A stretch of DNA of 64,000 bases, taken from contig OY725496.1 in the NCBI GenBank assembly GCA_963281255.1, forward strand, positions 2,418,001 to 2,482,000. The letters are read 5' to 3'. Source of the DNA: Aphrocallistes beatrix. Its lineage: Eukaryota; Porifera; Hexactinellida; Sceptrulophora; Aphrocallistidae. The translations under genes were made by a program, and so were the position numbers. This document shows positions 23,081 to 34,086 of this stretch, piece by piece; the stretch's first letter is position 1, and each line of letters starts with the position of its first letter. The notes beneath the pieces were generated by a model that was not told the origin of the DNA, did no database searches, and saw nothing but the letters and a program-made list of their open reading frames with translations.

Positions 23081-23200
23081 AAAAGCCCCTCACAGACGGG
23101 CTAGAAGTGTGTTTTCACATTCCTTGGATGATGACATTATATGTAAATGTCATCCAAGGAATTCGGAAGCACACTTCTAGCCCGTCTGTGAGGGGCTTTT
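23081..23200. repeat. 120-nt near-perfect hairpin
   Basis: The first 31 bases (AAAAGCCCCTCACAGACGGG onward) are exactly complementary to 23170-23200. Pairing resumes after a small mismatch patch for another 13 bases (ATTCCTTGGATGA), leaving a short loop around 23135. No second copy exists in the window. It may be a small foldback element or a structured RNA source; neither is shown. Confidence 0.75.
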
Positions 23201-23254
23201 CTTACATCAATTAAAGTTTGCAGTATTAAAATGGTGGATGTAAATTTTGGTTGT

Positions 23255-23510
23255 GTCATCATGATGACTTCAGCATATTAATTAGCATAATTTTGTAGAG
23301 TAATCTCTTCTGAACACTTTATACAATATATGTTTATTTCTATCTCATCATTTTATTTCTATTAACCATTCATCATTATTGCTGTCATCATGATGACGTA
23401 AGCATAATTAATCAAGATAATTTTGTTGAGACATCTAGTATATTGAACACTGTTGAACAATTGTTTATCTCAAACTATTAAAATTTGAGCTCTAATAGGC
23501 ATTTATTATT
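23255..23510 (+). repeat. Two tandem 129-bp units
   Basis: GTCATCATGATGAC occurs at 23255 and 23384, each followed by similar text (AATTTTGTWGAG, GAACACT, TTTATYTC). Identity between units is moderate. The 14-base start is itself palindromic. Confidence 0.6.
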
Positions 23511-24809
23511 AAAATTTAGGCGATGATGACGCGACAACATTTTTAACCGCAAATTTCTCAGAGATTCAATGTCCAATGGATCTAGGAATGAAATGAGTTT
23601 TAGAAGGCCTCATATTTCACCAGTTTTACTAATCTCAAGTTTCTAGCTCTTCTAGTTTTTGTGCAATAAGCAAAATAATGAAATCACAAAATGCTACGTA
23701 ATGATGATGATTTAGCATATATTGAAAATCGTATGAGTAGGTGCACATCTACATATATGTCCGCAGCTTCACAAATGATTTTCGGGCGATATCTTTTAAA
23801 CTCTGGTCTGTGCACCACTTACGGCCGGCCGGCTGGGCACCAGCACTCATTTTAGTACTGTGCTGCTATATTATTATATTGGAAATTTTGTTACAAGGAC
23901 CGGTTAGTCACAGTCAGTGGTGGCGTGAGGGTGATGTGCCAGGTGGGGCAAGGATCTCAAGCAAATTAAAGCATGCCGCGGATGTGGTTGGGCATACTCG
24001 AATTCCATAACAACATACAGTCAGGGTCGTTATTATGAACACCTTGGGGACCAAAAAGTCTGTCCATAATAGAGAGACTTCATATTAATTAAGGTGATAG
24101 AACAAAAATCTTAATTCAACCATTGTTATACTGTTTATGTATAGTACTAGTCAGTATAAGAAATAATGCATATTATGAGTTTCGAACTACGAATAAATAT
24201 GAAGTTATCGTCACTCAAAGTCTAAATCCTATACAATATCCGTGGTTGGGCCGTTCGGCATAACTAACTATTGACTATGATCAAGTTGATTTAACTGTTC
24301 AACTATCATTATTAGCGATTGATATAGCTACTGGCGAAGCTATTTTGATCAATTTAAACTAATATTTTTTTATGATGAAAAATATTTTGTCAAGTCATTT
24401 AAATTGAGAAATTTTTGAGGCAAAATAATATTCAGTTTTTATACTAACCTTTTATTTGAAAATCGAGCTAGCCTGATCAGAGTATTTTACGTGTTTTTCA
24501 CATTATGTTTGCGCTTAAAATATAATTATTTTCTGATTTTACGGATGTGCGCCAATTTATAATTTTTAAAAATTAAATTAATAGCTTATGAATGAAAAAT
24601 ATTAGATTTGACCGGCTATAAATGCATAAATAATCATTGGATTATCAAAATATCTCATTATCGGATGATTTAGGCATCCAAGAATGGTATAGAAACTAAA
24701 TTACAATATATTTTGATTTGTCAATTTTTAAAAAATTTGAGGACCTGTCCCTTAAGCGAACTCGACCTAATACAAATCGAGTTGCTGGAATAGGATCGAC
24801 TACAGAATT

Positions 24810-24965
24810 TTCTCTACTGGAATATGATCGACCTGAATAAGATCGACTAATCTCCACGACAGGACTATGATCGACCGGAATAATATCGACTAGTCTCCTC
24901 GACTGGAATATGATCGACCGGAATAAGATTGACTAGTCTCCTCGACTGGAAAATGATCGACTCTT
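24810..24965 (+). repeat. 43-bp tandem repeat
   Basis: About 3.5 copies of a unit GACTGGAATATGATCGACCG ... CTAGTCTCCTC; successive GACTGGA starts at 24901 and 24944 give a 43-bp period. It lies in the subterminal zone of the 24016 element end. Confidence 0.75.
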
Positions 24966-25170
24966 TTTCATTACTTGAAGAAAATAGATGTATTATTAAG
25001 ACTAGATTGAGATCGCCTAAATTTATGTAAAATATTCAGTTGTGATATGTTTTCTACAACGATAAATAGTTTGACATAAATGAGATAAAAGAACAACAAA
25101 AACAAAAAAACAACTTAACTAAAATCTATCAGCAAAAGAATGCCTTTTTTGCAAGGTTGAAACCGATTGA

Positions 25171-25720
25171 ACCGAATATCAGTATTCATGAATAGTTCTC
25201 TAACCAAATATCAGTATTCATGAATAGTTCCCTAACCAAATATCAGTATTCATGAATAGTTCCCTAACCAAATATCAGTATTCATGAATAGTTCCCTAAC
25301 CGATTACGAATACTGATAATATTTGGTTACTCTAACGAATATGAATACCAAGGTTTCATCCAGCTTTCCAAAGTTATACGGCTAAATGGACGTCACCATT
25401 TTTTGACGTGCTTAGATTCATTTTTATATAGCAATTTTATATATGTTTTGTGCCACGCGCCTAAGTAGGCGTATGCCGCGCGCCTAGCCCCCAAAATCAT
25501 ACGCCTAATTATGATCCATGGGATCAAATACGGGCCTCTAGGCGCGCCCAGTACGCCTGGATGAAAGCCTGATGAATACTGATAATATTCGGTTACCTAA
25601 CCGAATACAAATACTGATAATATTCGGTTACTCCAACCGAATACGAATACTGAGATTCGGTTACTCCAGCCGAATACGAATACTGATATTCGGTTCTCAA
25701 CCGAATATCAAAGTTCAACT
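25171..25720 (+). repeat. AATATCAGTATTC tandem cluster
   Basis: Four copies of a 32-bp unit (ATATCAGTATTCATGAATAG TTCCCTAACCAA) run from 25171 to about 25305. Inverted relatives (GAATACTGATAATATTYGGT) follow at 25305-25340 and 25570-25715. Between them (25445-25560) lies GC-rich text with several GGCGCGCCTA-like motifs. All pieces use one short word in both orientations, so the block can fold heavily. Confidence 0.7.
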
Positions 25721-27450
25721 TCTCCAAATCGGGCAATGCTTTGAGTTGTTCGTAGTAGTTAATTTTTTAGCACAGGAGTAGCAAATCTGTGCGTAATGGC
25801 AAGGAAGAATAACAGTATCAGCATTTGCTATTAGACAAACAAGACATGCTCTTGGATTTAATGCATTTTCGTTGAAGCTACCAGGTTGAAGAACAGTCTC
25901 TTCATCGTCCTCAATCTCTGATTCTAATTCTAATTCATTTGTATCCATCAGGTTCTCAGAATATTCAAAATTTGTCTGAAAACTATGACAAATATTCTTG
26001 AGATAATTTGAAAATGTTATTTCTCCACTCATTAACCTTTGTTGATACATTTCTATAGCTATTCTTCTTTGGATTGTTAGTGGTCTCATTGAATTTATCT
26101 GCTTGGGTGGTGCAGTGGTTAGGGCGTTTGAATACCAAGACTTAGGTCGCGGGTTCTAACCTCACTCTAGTCATTTGCATTTTACTCTCAATTACATTGC
26201 TTCGGTAATGTAATCTGAGCCTACACTCTTGCAGAACCTTAGTGAGCTGAAAGCACTAAGGATGTCATCTCGTTTAAAGGTAAAGTTAGGTCAGGTGCTA
26301 TCTTTCTTGCCTACTGTTAGCCGAGTTTTTCTCTGTAACACGCCATCATATGCACACAGACATGCCATCATATGCATACATACACGCCGCATGCACACAT
26401 TCAGCAACTATCAGTAGGTTTAGCACCTCACCCAGATTGTAAACCCCCTGAGAACATATTAGCATGGATTCGGGGGGTATATAAATCTATAAACTTTAAC
26501 TTTTAAATAAAACTTGTCCATAATTTCATCTGAATGGAGGAGAGGTAAATTCATCAAGTGTTGGGCCCAGGTGTTAAATTGTTCGTTAGATGCGAACAGC
26601 CTCGACAGCCCATTCTTTAATATTCCAGTCTTATAAGTTGCTTTCTTATAATGAAATAGACAACCGCTTGCAGGAGGTTCTGGAAATCCCGTGGGAAATG
26701 CCTGAAACATTGCCTCTTCTAAGTCAGCAATTATCCTTGATGCTGTAAATGGAAGGATTTCTTTAACCTTGAGTATTATTTTTTCAAGGAGTGAGCTGGA
26801 TTTGCGAGACATCAAGATATGAAAGGCAGGTAAAGAATAAGATTTATACTGGAAAAAAATGTTCAATAGCTGGTAAAATTGTTTAGGAATGAAATAGAAT
26901 GTAGCATCAGCTTGAATTAACGTCTCTGAATCAAACTGCAGAGTATCAAACCACTTCCGACTCATAAAACCAGCGGCAAATTCCTTACTGATATGTTCAT
27001 TGATTATGAACGCTAAGTAGCTTGTGTATTCTTCACCGCAATTGCTGAATTTAAAAAATAGCTTCTTCTGCATCGCGAGGTATATTTGGCGTATTTAATC
27101 TCCGTTTTATGTACATGGTACTCTCCAAATTCACAAAACTAACCTGTCCACCAACCCTTGAGGAATTTGCTTCATCGTCAAAAATATCTCTAATTGTCCC
27201 CGTAGAATCTTCTGCTCTCCTTTTGAGAGTTGTTTTTAATTTCAAGACATCAACATTTGCATGAACTATTTGGTTGTCATGTGTTTTTGTAACCGAAAAT
27301 TGATCTGTTTGCAAATTTAGAGAAGCACGACCAGGGCATCCTTTCCTAAATTATATGCATTTAAAAAATCGGTTTTGTAGTTTCTCCTTTTCCTTAGAAT
27401 ATAAATATGATTCACGAAATTGAAATAACTTCCTCCAAAGCCAGAAGATA
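25717..27450 (-). pseudogene. MULE transposase with FLYWCH and RING parts
   Basis: A Mutator-like (MULE) transposase on the minus strand. At the N-terminus (27300-27440) a FLYWCH-type zinc finger is recognisable (ESYLYSKEKEKLQNRFFKC and KGCPGRA) with a stop and frameshift. The linker region is 27051-27314. The transposase core (26459-27073) has the expected acidic residues in QADATFYFIPKQFYQLL and IADLEEAMFQAFP, followed by SGCLFHYKKA. A SINE (26104-26505) splits the C-terminal part. Beyond it, one frame (25717-26089) continues into an acidic stretch and a C3HC4-like RING end: CLVC, CHYAQICYSC, then CPIW where CPIC is expected. The lost zinc ligand and the frame breaks mark it as dead. A RING in the same frame as a MULE C-terminus is unusual and may be element-encoded or a read-through from a neighbouring gene. 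Confidence 0.75.
26104..26505 (+). mobile_element. tRNA-derived SINE, copy 1
   Basis: The head looks like a tRNA gene: A-box-like TGGTGCAGTGG (26108-26118) and B-box-like GGTTCTAACCT (26152-26162), which would serve as RNA polymerase III promoter elements. A body of about 330 bp follows, with GAACCTTAGTGAGCTGAAAG and ATTCGGGGGGTATATAAATC, and a short tail of CTTTAA repeats. Other copies: 45306-45690, and minus-strand copies 47772-48158 and 59329-59668. It is inserted in the MULE pseudogene, antisense to it. Confidence 0.85.
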
Positions 27451-28080
27451 TGCCAGGAATAACTTTAGACGTAGGGCGGCATCTTTTCGAATCACAAAAG
27501 AAGGAAAACTATTCAAAGTAAGTAGTCAAGAAATTACTAATGTTGAATATGTCATATTTACAAAGTTTATACATGTTTTTTAAATATTTTAGTTGATTCA
27601 AAATCGATCTGGGAAAGATGAGCAATTTGAATCCCCCCCCCCTGATGTCTAAAGTCCCTGATATTCTGGAGCTCTATCACACAGATCATCCTGGAATGAA
27701 TTCAATGCTGTCTTCAACATGTGAGAAGTACTATTGGGTTGGAATGACGGATGAAATAAAGAATTATGTAAGTTTACCAATTTATTTACCTTAACTATTT
27801 CATCCTTATAATCGAACAGAGAAAAATATATTCGACAAAAAAGTGATTGATAACAGGTAAATCCAATCATAAAAATAAAATAACTTTTTGCTTACATTGC
27901 ATTGAGGTGAGCTAGAAGTAACATTCAATTCATTTTGTAGATTGGATCTCCAAAAGGGTGACTTATTCTAGTAAGAAATATCTCCAAGGATAAGAAACTT
28001 CCAGGAACTGCGAAATAGCTGAAATATCTCGGCCCTTTTGAAGCAGAAGATATCGTTAGAACAAAAAAAACTAAATGTAT
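27408..28080 (+). pseudogene. Retroelement integrase fragments, intron-like gaps
   Basis: Three coding pieces on the plus strand fit an integrase. The first (27408 ATG to about 27519) reads ARNNFRRRAASFRITKEGK and ends at AAAGTAAGT. The second (about 27595-27768) holds ILELYHTDHPGMNSM and CEKYYWVGMTDEIKNY, the usual zinc-binding H..H..C region, and ends at TATGTAAGT. The third (about 27945-28060) holds LVRNISKDKKLPGTAK and LKYLGPFEAEDIV, the integrase C-terminal motif. ATTTTAG and TTTTGTAG precede pieces two and three, so they look like GT-AG spliced exons. A run of ten C (27636-27645) causes a frameshift, and TGA/TAG stops lie in piece three. It overlaps the 5' end of the MULE on the other strand. 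Confidence 0.6.
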
Positions 28081-28455
28081 TCCCTGCACTTGACTAAAAA
28101 GTACAATCGTCGTAAGATTCAGGTGATTTGTTCCTATATTCAAGTGTTTGAATTGTTTCCTAGTACTACTTGCTTATCTTTTAATTACAAAATATTGTTT
28201 AGATATCTGAAGCATTGTCGCCTACATCAGAGTTACCTCTCAGCATTTGTTCAGAGTCTTCCAAAAGAATAATCACTAATGATGGAGCATGTTCTCCTCC
28301 CAAACGACACAAGGTACATTGCAAAATACATTTCCATATGTATATTAGGTGAGTTTTTAACAAAACAGATATGTGATTTATTTTCAAAATCAATTAGAAA
28401 ACAACCACCAATTTATATGCGTACGGATTCGAGCACGATTCTATAATAAGTGATC
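28081..28455. other. No recognised gene
   Basis: AT-rich, unassigned sequence between the integrase remnant and a family E terminus. Confidence 0.3.
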
Positions 28456-28459
28456 TTAA

Positions 28460-28657
28460 GGATACCATCCTCGAAAAAACATATGATTTGGCTTACAGCA
28501 TACGATGAAAGTAGAGCTATAAGAAATGTTAAGCGTACGGAGGTATCTCCGTCAAGAAATACCTGCACATTCCAAACCATTTTTGATTCTCATTTCTAGT
28601 TTTTGATATACAGTGTCTCAAAGTCTGTTTTTTTTCGTTTTTCGCTAGCACATCCAG
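28460..28657 (+). repeat. Family E 5' fragment
   Basis: Starts GGATACCATCCTCGAAAAA after TTAA (28456-28459) and follows the E consensus through TTCGCTAGCACATC, where it stops. Confidence 0.8.
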
Positions 28658-29034
28658 TTAAACAAGCTAGTCAATCTACGTAATTTCAGTTGATCCTATT
28701 ACAGTTGTGCAAATTAGTCGATATTATTCCAGTTGACATTATTCAAGTTTCCCATACAAATCATATGGAAACGGTTGAATTGGGACCAGAGAGTTAGTTC
28801 ATAATAAAATGTTCACATTAAGCGTGTTCATAATAAGTAAACCTGACTGTAATTCATTAAAAATCGTCAAAAATGTGTAGTTTCATCCCTTGACAATTAC
28901 TATCCAAAATCGATCATGAAAAGACAACAACTATCATAACAATATGTTCACGAAATATCTGCCTCGTATGAAACAGGCTGTGCCCCACCAGTGGTGCCGA
29001 GCTAGCACTGTCCCTGGTCACAATCATTGGATAG

Positions 29035-31260
29035 TCAATAATAATGGAAAGAAAACAGATTCAAGTAATTTTTAGATGTAACAGTTGAAGGTTGCTGCAT
29101 TACCTCAAGGTGTGCAGACAGAATTGACCAAAGATTCTCTATGGCATTTAGGTCAGGTGAATTTCTTCCAAAACGAGGAAAATTATTGCCAAGCCATTCC
29201 TGAGTTATTTTGGCGGTGTATGCCGGTGCTCCATCCTGCATAAATACAAAATCAGACATGTTTTCCAACATTGACCTCTCCGTTACGCGACCAGTTTGAG
29301 CAGTACGTTTAATAGCAAAGACATGTACTTGATAAGTTATGGTCAAACATAGCCTACTGTATATAAGGCCCCACAGTAACTTTTTTTGCGGATTTGGGAC
29401 TAGGGATGCGGTAGAAGATGGTTGAACTAATACATGAGCTGTCTTATATCATTAACAAAGCACAATAGAGCTTAGGAATGTATTACCAGCCATATAAATA
29501 TGGTGTCAAAGTACCCATATCCGTTGTTAAAATTTAGATTAGTAACCATATGGTTGCGCAATAGGATACATTTGTGACATATTTGGTGATTTTCAGAGGT
29601 CGTTTAAGGGCACTTCTAAGTGTTTTTTGCATAGAACTGAGATGTGAATGGGTTAAAACGAAAATTTTGGAATTTTTTCATGGAGTGTTGCTATGGAAAC
29701 GTGTTTTGGTCAGTTGGGGTTATATCTTGAAAACTGCGATAGCTACTCATTCAATTGTAATTCCATTTGATAGCGAACAGACTACTTCCTATCAAGCGAT
29801 AATATTATTTCGATGTGTCCAAATTCAATGGTTTACGAGATATTCGACAAATTACCAAATGTGACAAATATGATAAATGGTTTAATAACTCGTAAACCAA
29901 TGAATTTAGGCGAAAATATTATATAATTACTTGATAAGAATAAGTCTATTGGCTCAAATGGAAATATATTTGAATGTCTAGCTCTTGTAGTTTTCAAGAT
30001 ATGATCCCAACTGACCGAAACACGTTTCCATAACAACACTGAAATGTAGCAACATTCCATGAAAAAATTCCAAATTTTTCGTATTAACCCATTCTCATCT
30101 TAGTTCTATGCGGAAAATTTTATAATAAAAACACTTAAATGTGGCCTCAAACGACTTCCGAAAATCACAAAATTTGCCACAAATATAACCTATTTCGCAA
30201 CCATATGGTGACTAATCTAAATTTAAACAACGGATATGGGTACCTTGACACCATATTTATATATGCTGGTAATACATTCCTAAGCTCTATTGTGCTTTGT
30301 TAATGATATAAGGCAGCTCATGTATTAGTTCAACCATCTTCTACCGCATCCCTAGTCCCAAATCCGCAAGTTACTGTGAGGCCTTATATACTGTAGGCTA
30401 TGGGTCAAGGTATTATACTGCATTCACGGTGGTTTTCTCTGGCACTATATGCAATTCTGAAAGTGCCTGGAAAGACATCATATCCCAGACCATGATTTTC
30501 GTTGGAAATTTCACTTGAATGACCGGTTTTATTGGATTCGAATTTCTTGACCTTATTCGATCATTTTGGCGGTTAGTTAATGCGAATAACTCGAAAGGGG
30601 ACTCATCCGACCAGAGAACCTTTTTCCACTCCTCAAATGTCCAATCCCTGTGTTTACGGGCGAATCGAAAATGGTTTTGTCCGATTCGATACGTAATTAG
30701 GGGGACTTGAGGCCGTTTATAGGGATGGGCACAAAACCTTCTGTCAAATGCCGATGCACAGTGGAGTTTGATTATAGAGTAACCATCATTTTTGAGTCTT
30801 CTAGAGATCATTATTGTAGATTGCCATTGTTTGCCCATTGTTTGTTAATAATCAGTTTAGGGACGCGGCTCAACTTTTTCGGACGCCCAGACCGGGCTTG
30901 GTTTCCAATGAAGTGCCAGTTCTATGGTTGTGCCACCATCTTCGAACGAAACGTTCCCCAACTTCCAACCTCAAGTCAACTTCTTTTTGCTTCAAATCCC
31001 CTTCAATCATTCTAATTGGCTGCGAGAAGAAGTGAAATCCCATGATCTGGCACATTCATTTTGGAAGGTTATTCCAGATGATGGAAAATAGTCAATAAAA
31101 TTGAAATAGAAAATAGAATCAAGTAGTTAGAGTAAGATAAATTACGAATAGTAACAATGAATTAGTAAACAAAGTAGATAAACTGAGACTATAATGGTTT
31201 CAAAATAAATGCAAAATAACCAATCGAAATATACCGGCCAAGACTTTTGGATACCCTGTA
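29035..31260 (-). pseudogene. Tc1-like transposase, split by a foldback element
   Basis: A Tc1/mariner element on the minus strand. The right terminal repeat is visible at about 31234-31260 (minus strand TACAGGGTATCCAAAAGTCT). The transposase has a helix-turn-helix part (RFVRRWWHNHRTGTSLETKP near 30890-30960), then the DDE core: WTFEEWKKVLWSDESPFEL (first Asp, near 30640-30700), FMQDGAPAYTA (second Asp, near 29230-29265) and SPDLNAIENLW (Glu, near 29130-29165). The core is cut after TVNAV by the 1055-bp foldback element at 29348-30402. A frame change occurs near 30838-30870. The left terminal repeat was not found. Inactive. Confidence 0.85.
29348..30402. mobile_element. Family F foldback element in Tc1
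   Basis: Nearly the whole 1055 bp is a palindrome with arms of about 500 bp: CATAGCCTACTGTATATAAG at the left end pairs with its complement at the right end, and the arms stay alignable to the centre near 29870. A 7-bp flank GGTCAAA (29341-29347) / GGTCAAG (30403-30409) marks target duplication with one mismatch. The first 34 bases resemble the ends of the P-like composite 48185-56123, so F may be its non-autonomous derivative. No protein is encoded. Confidence 0.85.
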
Positions 31261-31261
31261 G

Positions 31262-32212
31262 ATAGTCGATCATATTTGCCATCTCATAGGACCAAAAGAA
31301 AGTTAAAATGACAAAATTTTATATGGGTCTGGAAAAAAAGTACCAAAAACCCCGAAAAATCAGGTTTTATTTTTGGTAAATCAGTAATAATATCGCTAAG
31401 TTATAAGATATCGAAAATCGAGTGGTCCTACGTTCATCGCCTAATGATAAGGAACAAATCTTGAAATTTTCAAAACTCTATCTCAAAGCAATTTTGACAT
31501 TTTTTATCTTAAAGACTGTCAATTTTGAAATATTAAAGTCCAGAGATATTGAGATTTCAAGTTTAAATGTTAAGAACAATGTAAATGAGTTTTAAGGATA
31601 AATAAAAGTATTCACAGGCATTTATTCGCATTTATACTGATGATTTAAGTATATTCCAAAAAATTTTAGAAAAAGTAGCAAATATACTGAAAATCCACTA
31701 ATTTCCTTGAGGCCCCTAACCCCGAATATTTTGAGATAATTGTGAATAATAATTCATATTCCTAGTACTAGCAAAAATAATCCATCAGTTTAGAATGGAT
31801 AGAGAGCTTCTAAAAAGTATATTAGAAAGTTAAAAGTCTATGACTTTTATTTTCCAAGCTAGGATTTTCGAAAAATGTTACGTCATCACACGACAAAAAT
31901 CTAAAAAAAATTTAACATCCTAAATGTAGTTCAGTTATTATCAATGAATCATATATATACTCTTATAAAAAGTATATTAGGAGGTAAGAACGAAGAAATT
32001 GGGCTTATATTTACAGAGATAGAGATTTATCTGTTGGGATCCTAAATTGGGGATTATTACCAAATCTAGGAGATCCAAGGCCAGAACTTCCAAAATAATT
32101 ATGAAAAGTGCTCCAATTTTTCTGACAGATTATTAACTGCAATTATATTCATTATTTAGCATAATAGCGACATTTGGACACATATTTCAAGATTAGATTC
32201 GCCATTTTATAT
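31262..32212 (+). repeat. Family E internal fragment
   Basis: Continues the E consensus from GATAGTCGATCATATTTGCC through the ATGTTAAGAACAATG site (near 31570) to GATTAGATTCGCCATTTTA. With 28460-28657 it probably forms one E copy interrupted by the Tc1 element. Confidence 0.7.
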
Positions 32213-32331
32213 TATATTGCTTGCTTGTGCTGCGCGGCTGGCTGACACTGCATCCGCCGGAGGCGCCCTTCGGAAGCCTGGAGACACATTGATTAATTAT
32301 AGGAGAGATAACATCTCTAAATACGTCTGTC
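32213..32331 (-). repeat. Family A 3' tail fragment
   Basis: Contains only the GC-rich tail (GCTTGTGCTGCGCGGCTGGC) and the following ACATTGATTAATTATAGGAG to GTCTGTCC of family A in reverse. It ends exactly at the foldback element start (32332). Confidence 0.75.
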
Positions 32332-33395
32332 CATAGCCTACTGTATATAAGGCCTCAGAGGAACTTGAATAGGGATGCGGTAGAAGATGATTGAACTACG
32401 TAATACATGAGCTGGCTTAAATAATTAACAAAGCACAATAGAGCTTAGGAATGTATTTCCAGCATATATAAATATGATGTCACAGTACCCATATCAGTTG
32501 TTAAAATTAGATTAGTCACCATGTGGTTGCTCAAAAGGGTATATATGTGACAAATTTGATGATTTTCAGAGGTCGTTTAAGGGAATTTCTAAGTGTTTTA
32601 TAATAAAACTTTTCGCATAGAACTGAGATGTGAAAGGGTTAATACGAAAAATTTGGATTTTTTTCATGGAATGTTGGTACATTCCAGTGTTGCTATGGAA
32701 ACGTGTTATGGTCAGTTGGGGTCATATCTTAAAACCGCGATAGCTAGACATTCAAATGTAATTCCATTTGATAGTGAATATACTACTTCCGATTAAGCGA
32801 TAGTATAATTTCGACGTCTAAATTAAATGGTTTACGAGATATCCGACAAATTACCAAATGTGACCAATATGATAAATTATCTAATAACTCGTAAACCATT
32901 GAATTTAGACAAATAAATTATATTATCACTTAATAGCAAATAGTCTATTGGCTATCAAATGGAATTACATTTGAATGTCTAGCTATCGCGGTTTTCAAGA
33001 TATGACCCCAATTGACCAAAACACGTTTCCATAGCAAAACTGGAATGTAGCAACATTCCATGGAAAAAATACAAATATTTCGTATTAACTCATTCACATC
33101 TCAGTTCTATGCGAAATGTTTGATAATAAAAACACTTAGAAGTGCCCTTAAATGACCTCTGAGAATCACCAAATTTTTCACAAATATACCCTATTGCGCA
33201 ACCATATGGTGACTAATCTAAATTTTAACAACGGATATGGGTACTTTGACACCATATTTTTATATGCTGGTAATACATGCATAAGCTCTATTGTGCTTTG
33301 TTAATTATTTAAGGCAGCTCATGTATTAGTTCAACCATCTTCTACCGCAGATTCTATAGTCCCAAATCCGCAAGTTACTCTGAAGCTTCCCCGCT
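32332..33395. mobile_element. Family F foldback element, copy 2
   Basis: Starts CATAGCCTACTGTATATAAG and shows the same palindromic arms as 29348-30402; its centre is near 32860. The right terminal 20-25 bases are missing: after CCGCAAGTTACTCTGAAG the sequence turns into unrelated DNA. No clear target duplication. Confidence 0.75.
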
Positions 33396-34086
33396 ACCCC
33401 TCGACCTGCTGGCTCCGTATCGATTAGAAGATGGACCGGACAACGCTACGCAGGATGTCATTTACGATGAATCCAATAACTCTTTTCTGTAAGTATCTCA
33501 ATTACACAAAGAACCATGCCCACTACATGTGGCTTCCCTCAAATAATATGCTCACCTCCACTTGGAAAGCAGCGGCACTACTCTCTGCTCGAATCGCTAC
33601 TCACCCACATATCGCTCTAACTAACCATTACATGAATACATACCACAATATATGCGAGCCGGACACCATCTATCTGACTTAGCATACGCAATTGCTTTAA
33701 GAATTGCTGTGCTATTTTATCCCATTGAGTTTCACTTCGTCACTGATAACGAACATTCTCTGAGTGAGCAGATGGTCTCACTCAGCTACAAACTCTCCCT
33801 CTACATACAGTGCAGCAGTTCTGTAGCACAGCCAATCCACTGTGTAGCATCCACCTCACTCAGCATCTGCACGGGACGGAGAGATCACTGTGAAGGAGGG
33901 AGAATGCATTCAGAGAGAGGAGGCAGTTTCTGGAGAGCGAGCCTCTCTATCTGGATGTGCTTGTTGTTAGGTGAGACGTATATACTTAATGTACTATCCC
34001 TGGAATACGCCCAAAAAACCTTCCCCGCAAACCACCAGCATACATTACAACTATGCCCAAACAAGACCAACCAAAAGACAGTTGGC
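33396..34086 (+). other. Unclassified GC-richer block
   Basis: Richer in GC and in C/T-rich codon-like text than the surroundings, with open frames of 83 (33431-33682) and 149 codons (33652-34101). The second has a Ser/His-rich sequence without motifs. The region ends in AGTTGGCATATTAAAATG at the family B start. It may be part of a retroelement or captured DNA; I do not recognise it. Confidence 0.3.

Larger units (their letters stand above)
24016..28851. mobile_element. Distant TIR pair, 4.8 kb apart
   Basis: TACAGTCAGGGTCGTTATTA (24016 onward) matches the complement of the right end at 28851 (TACAGTCAGGTTTACTTATT) over about 26 bp with a small indel. Both then continue with TATTATGAAC motifs and related ACTGGAATA(G/T)GATCGACT text (24760-24990 and 28665-28780). 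TA at the ends suggests a Tc1/mariner/pogo type. The interior is a pile of other debris (tandem repeats, MULE, integrase, a family E end), so it is either a large composite or two related ends brought together. Confidence 0.45.

Noticed and set aside
23081-23200. Hairpin as a rho-independent terminator
   Set aside because: Bacterial terminators are not expected in this genome, and the stem is far too long.
25171-25310. Regular 32-bp repeats as a CRISPR-like array
   Set aside because: Units are contiguous with no unique spacers, and the sequence is eukaryotic.
26108-26162. A functional tRNA gene at the SINE head
   Set aside because: Box A and B resemble tRNA promoters, but the cloverleaf arms do not close well by eye and the head is repeated with the same long body.
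28860-29034. Left terminal repeat of the Tc1 element
   Set aside because: I searched by eye for the counterpart of the 31260 end and found none; the element is probably truncated.
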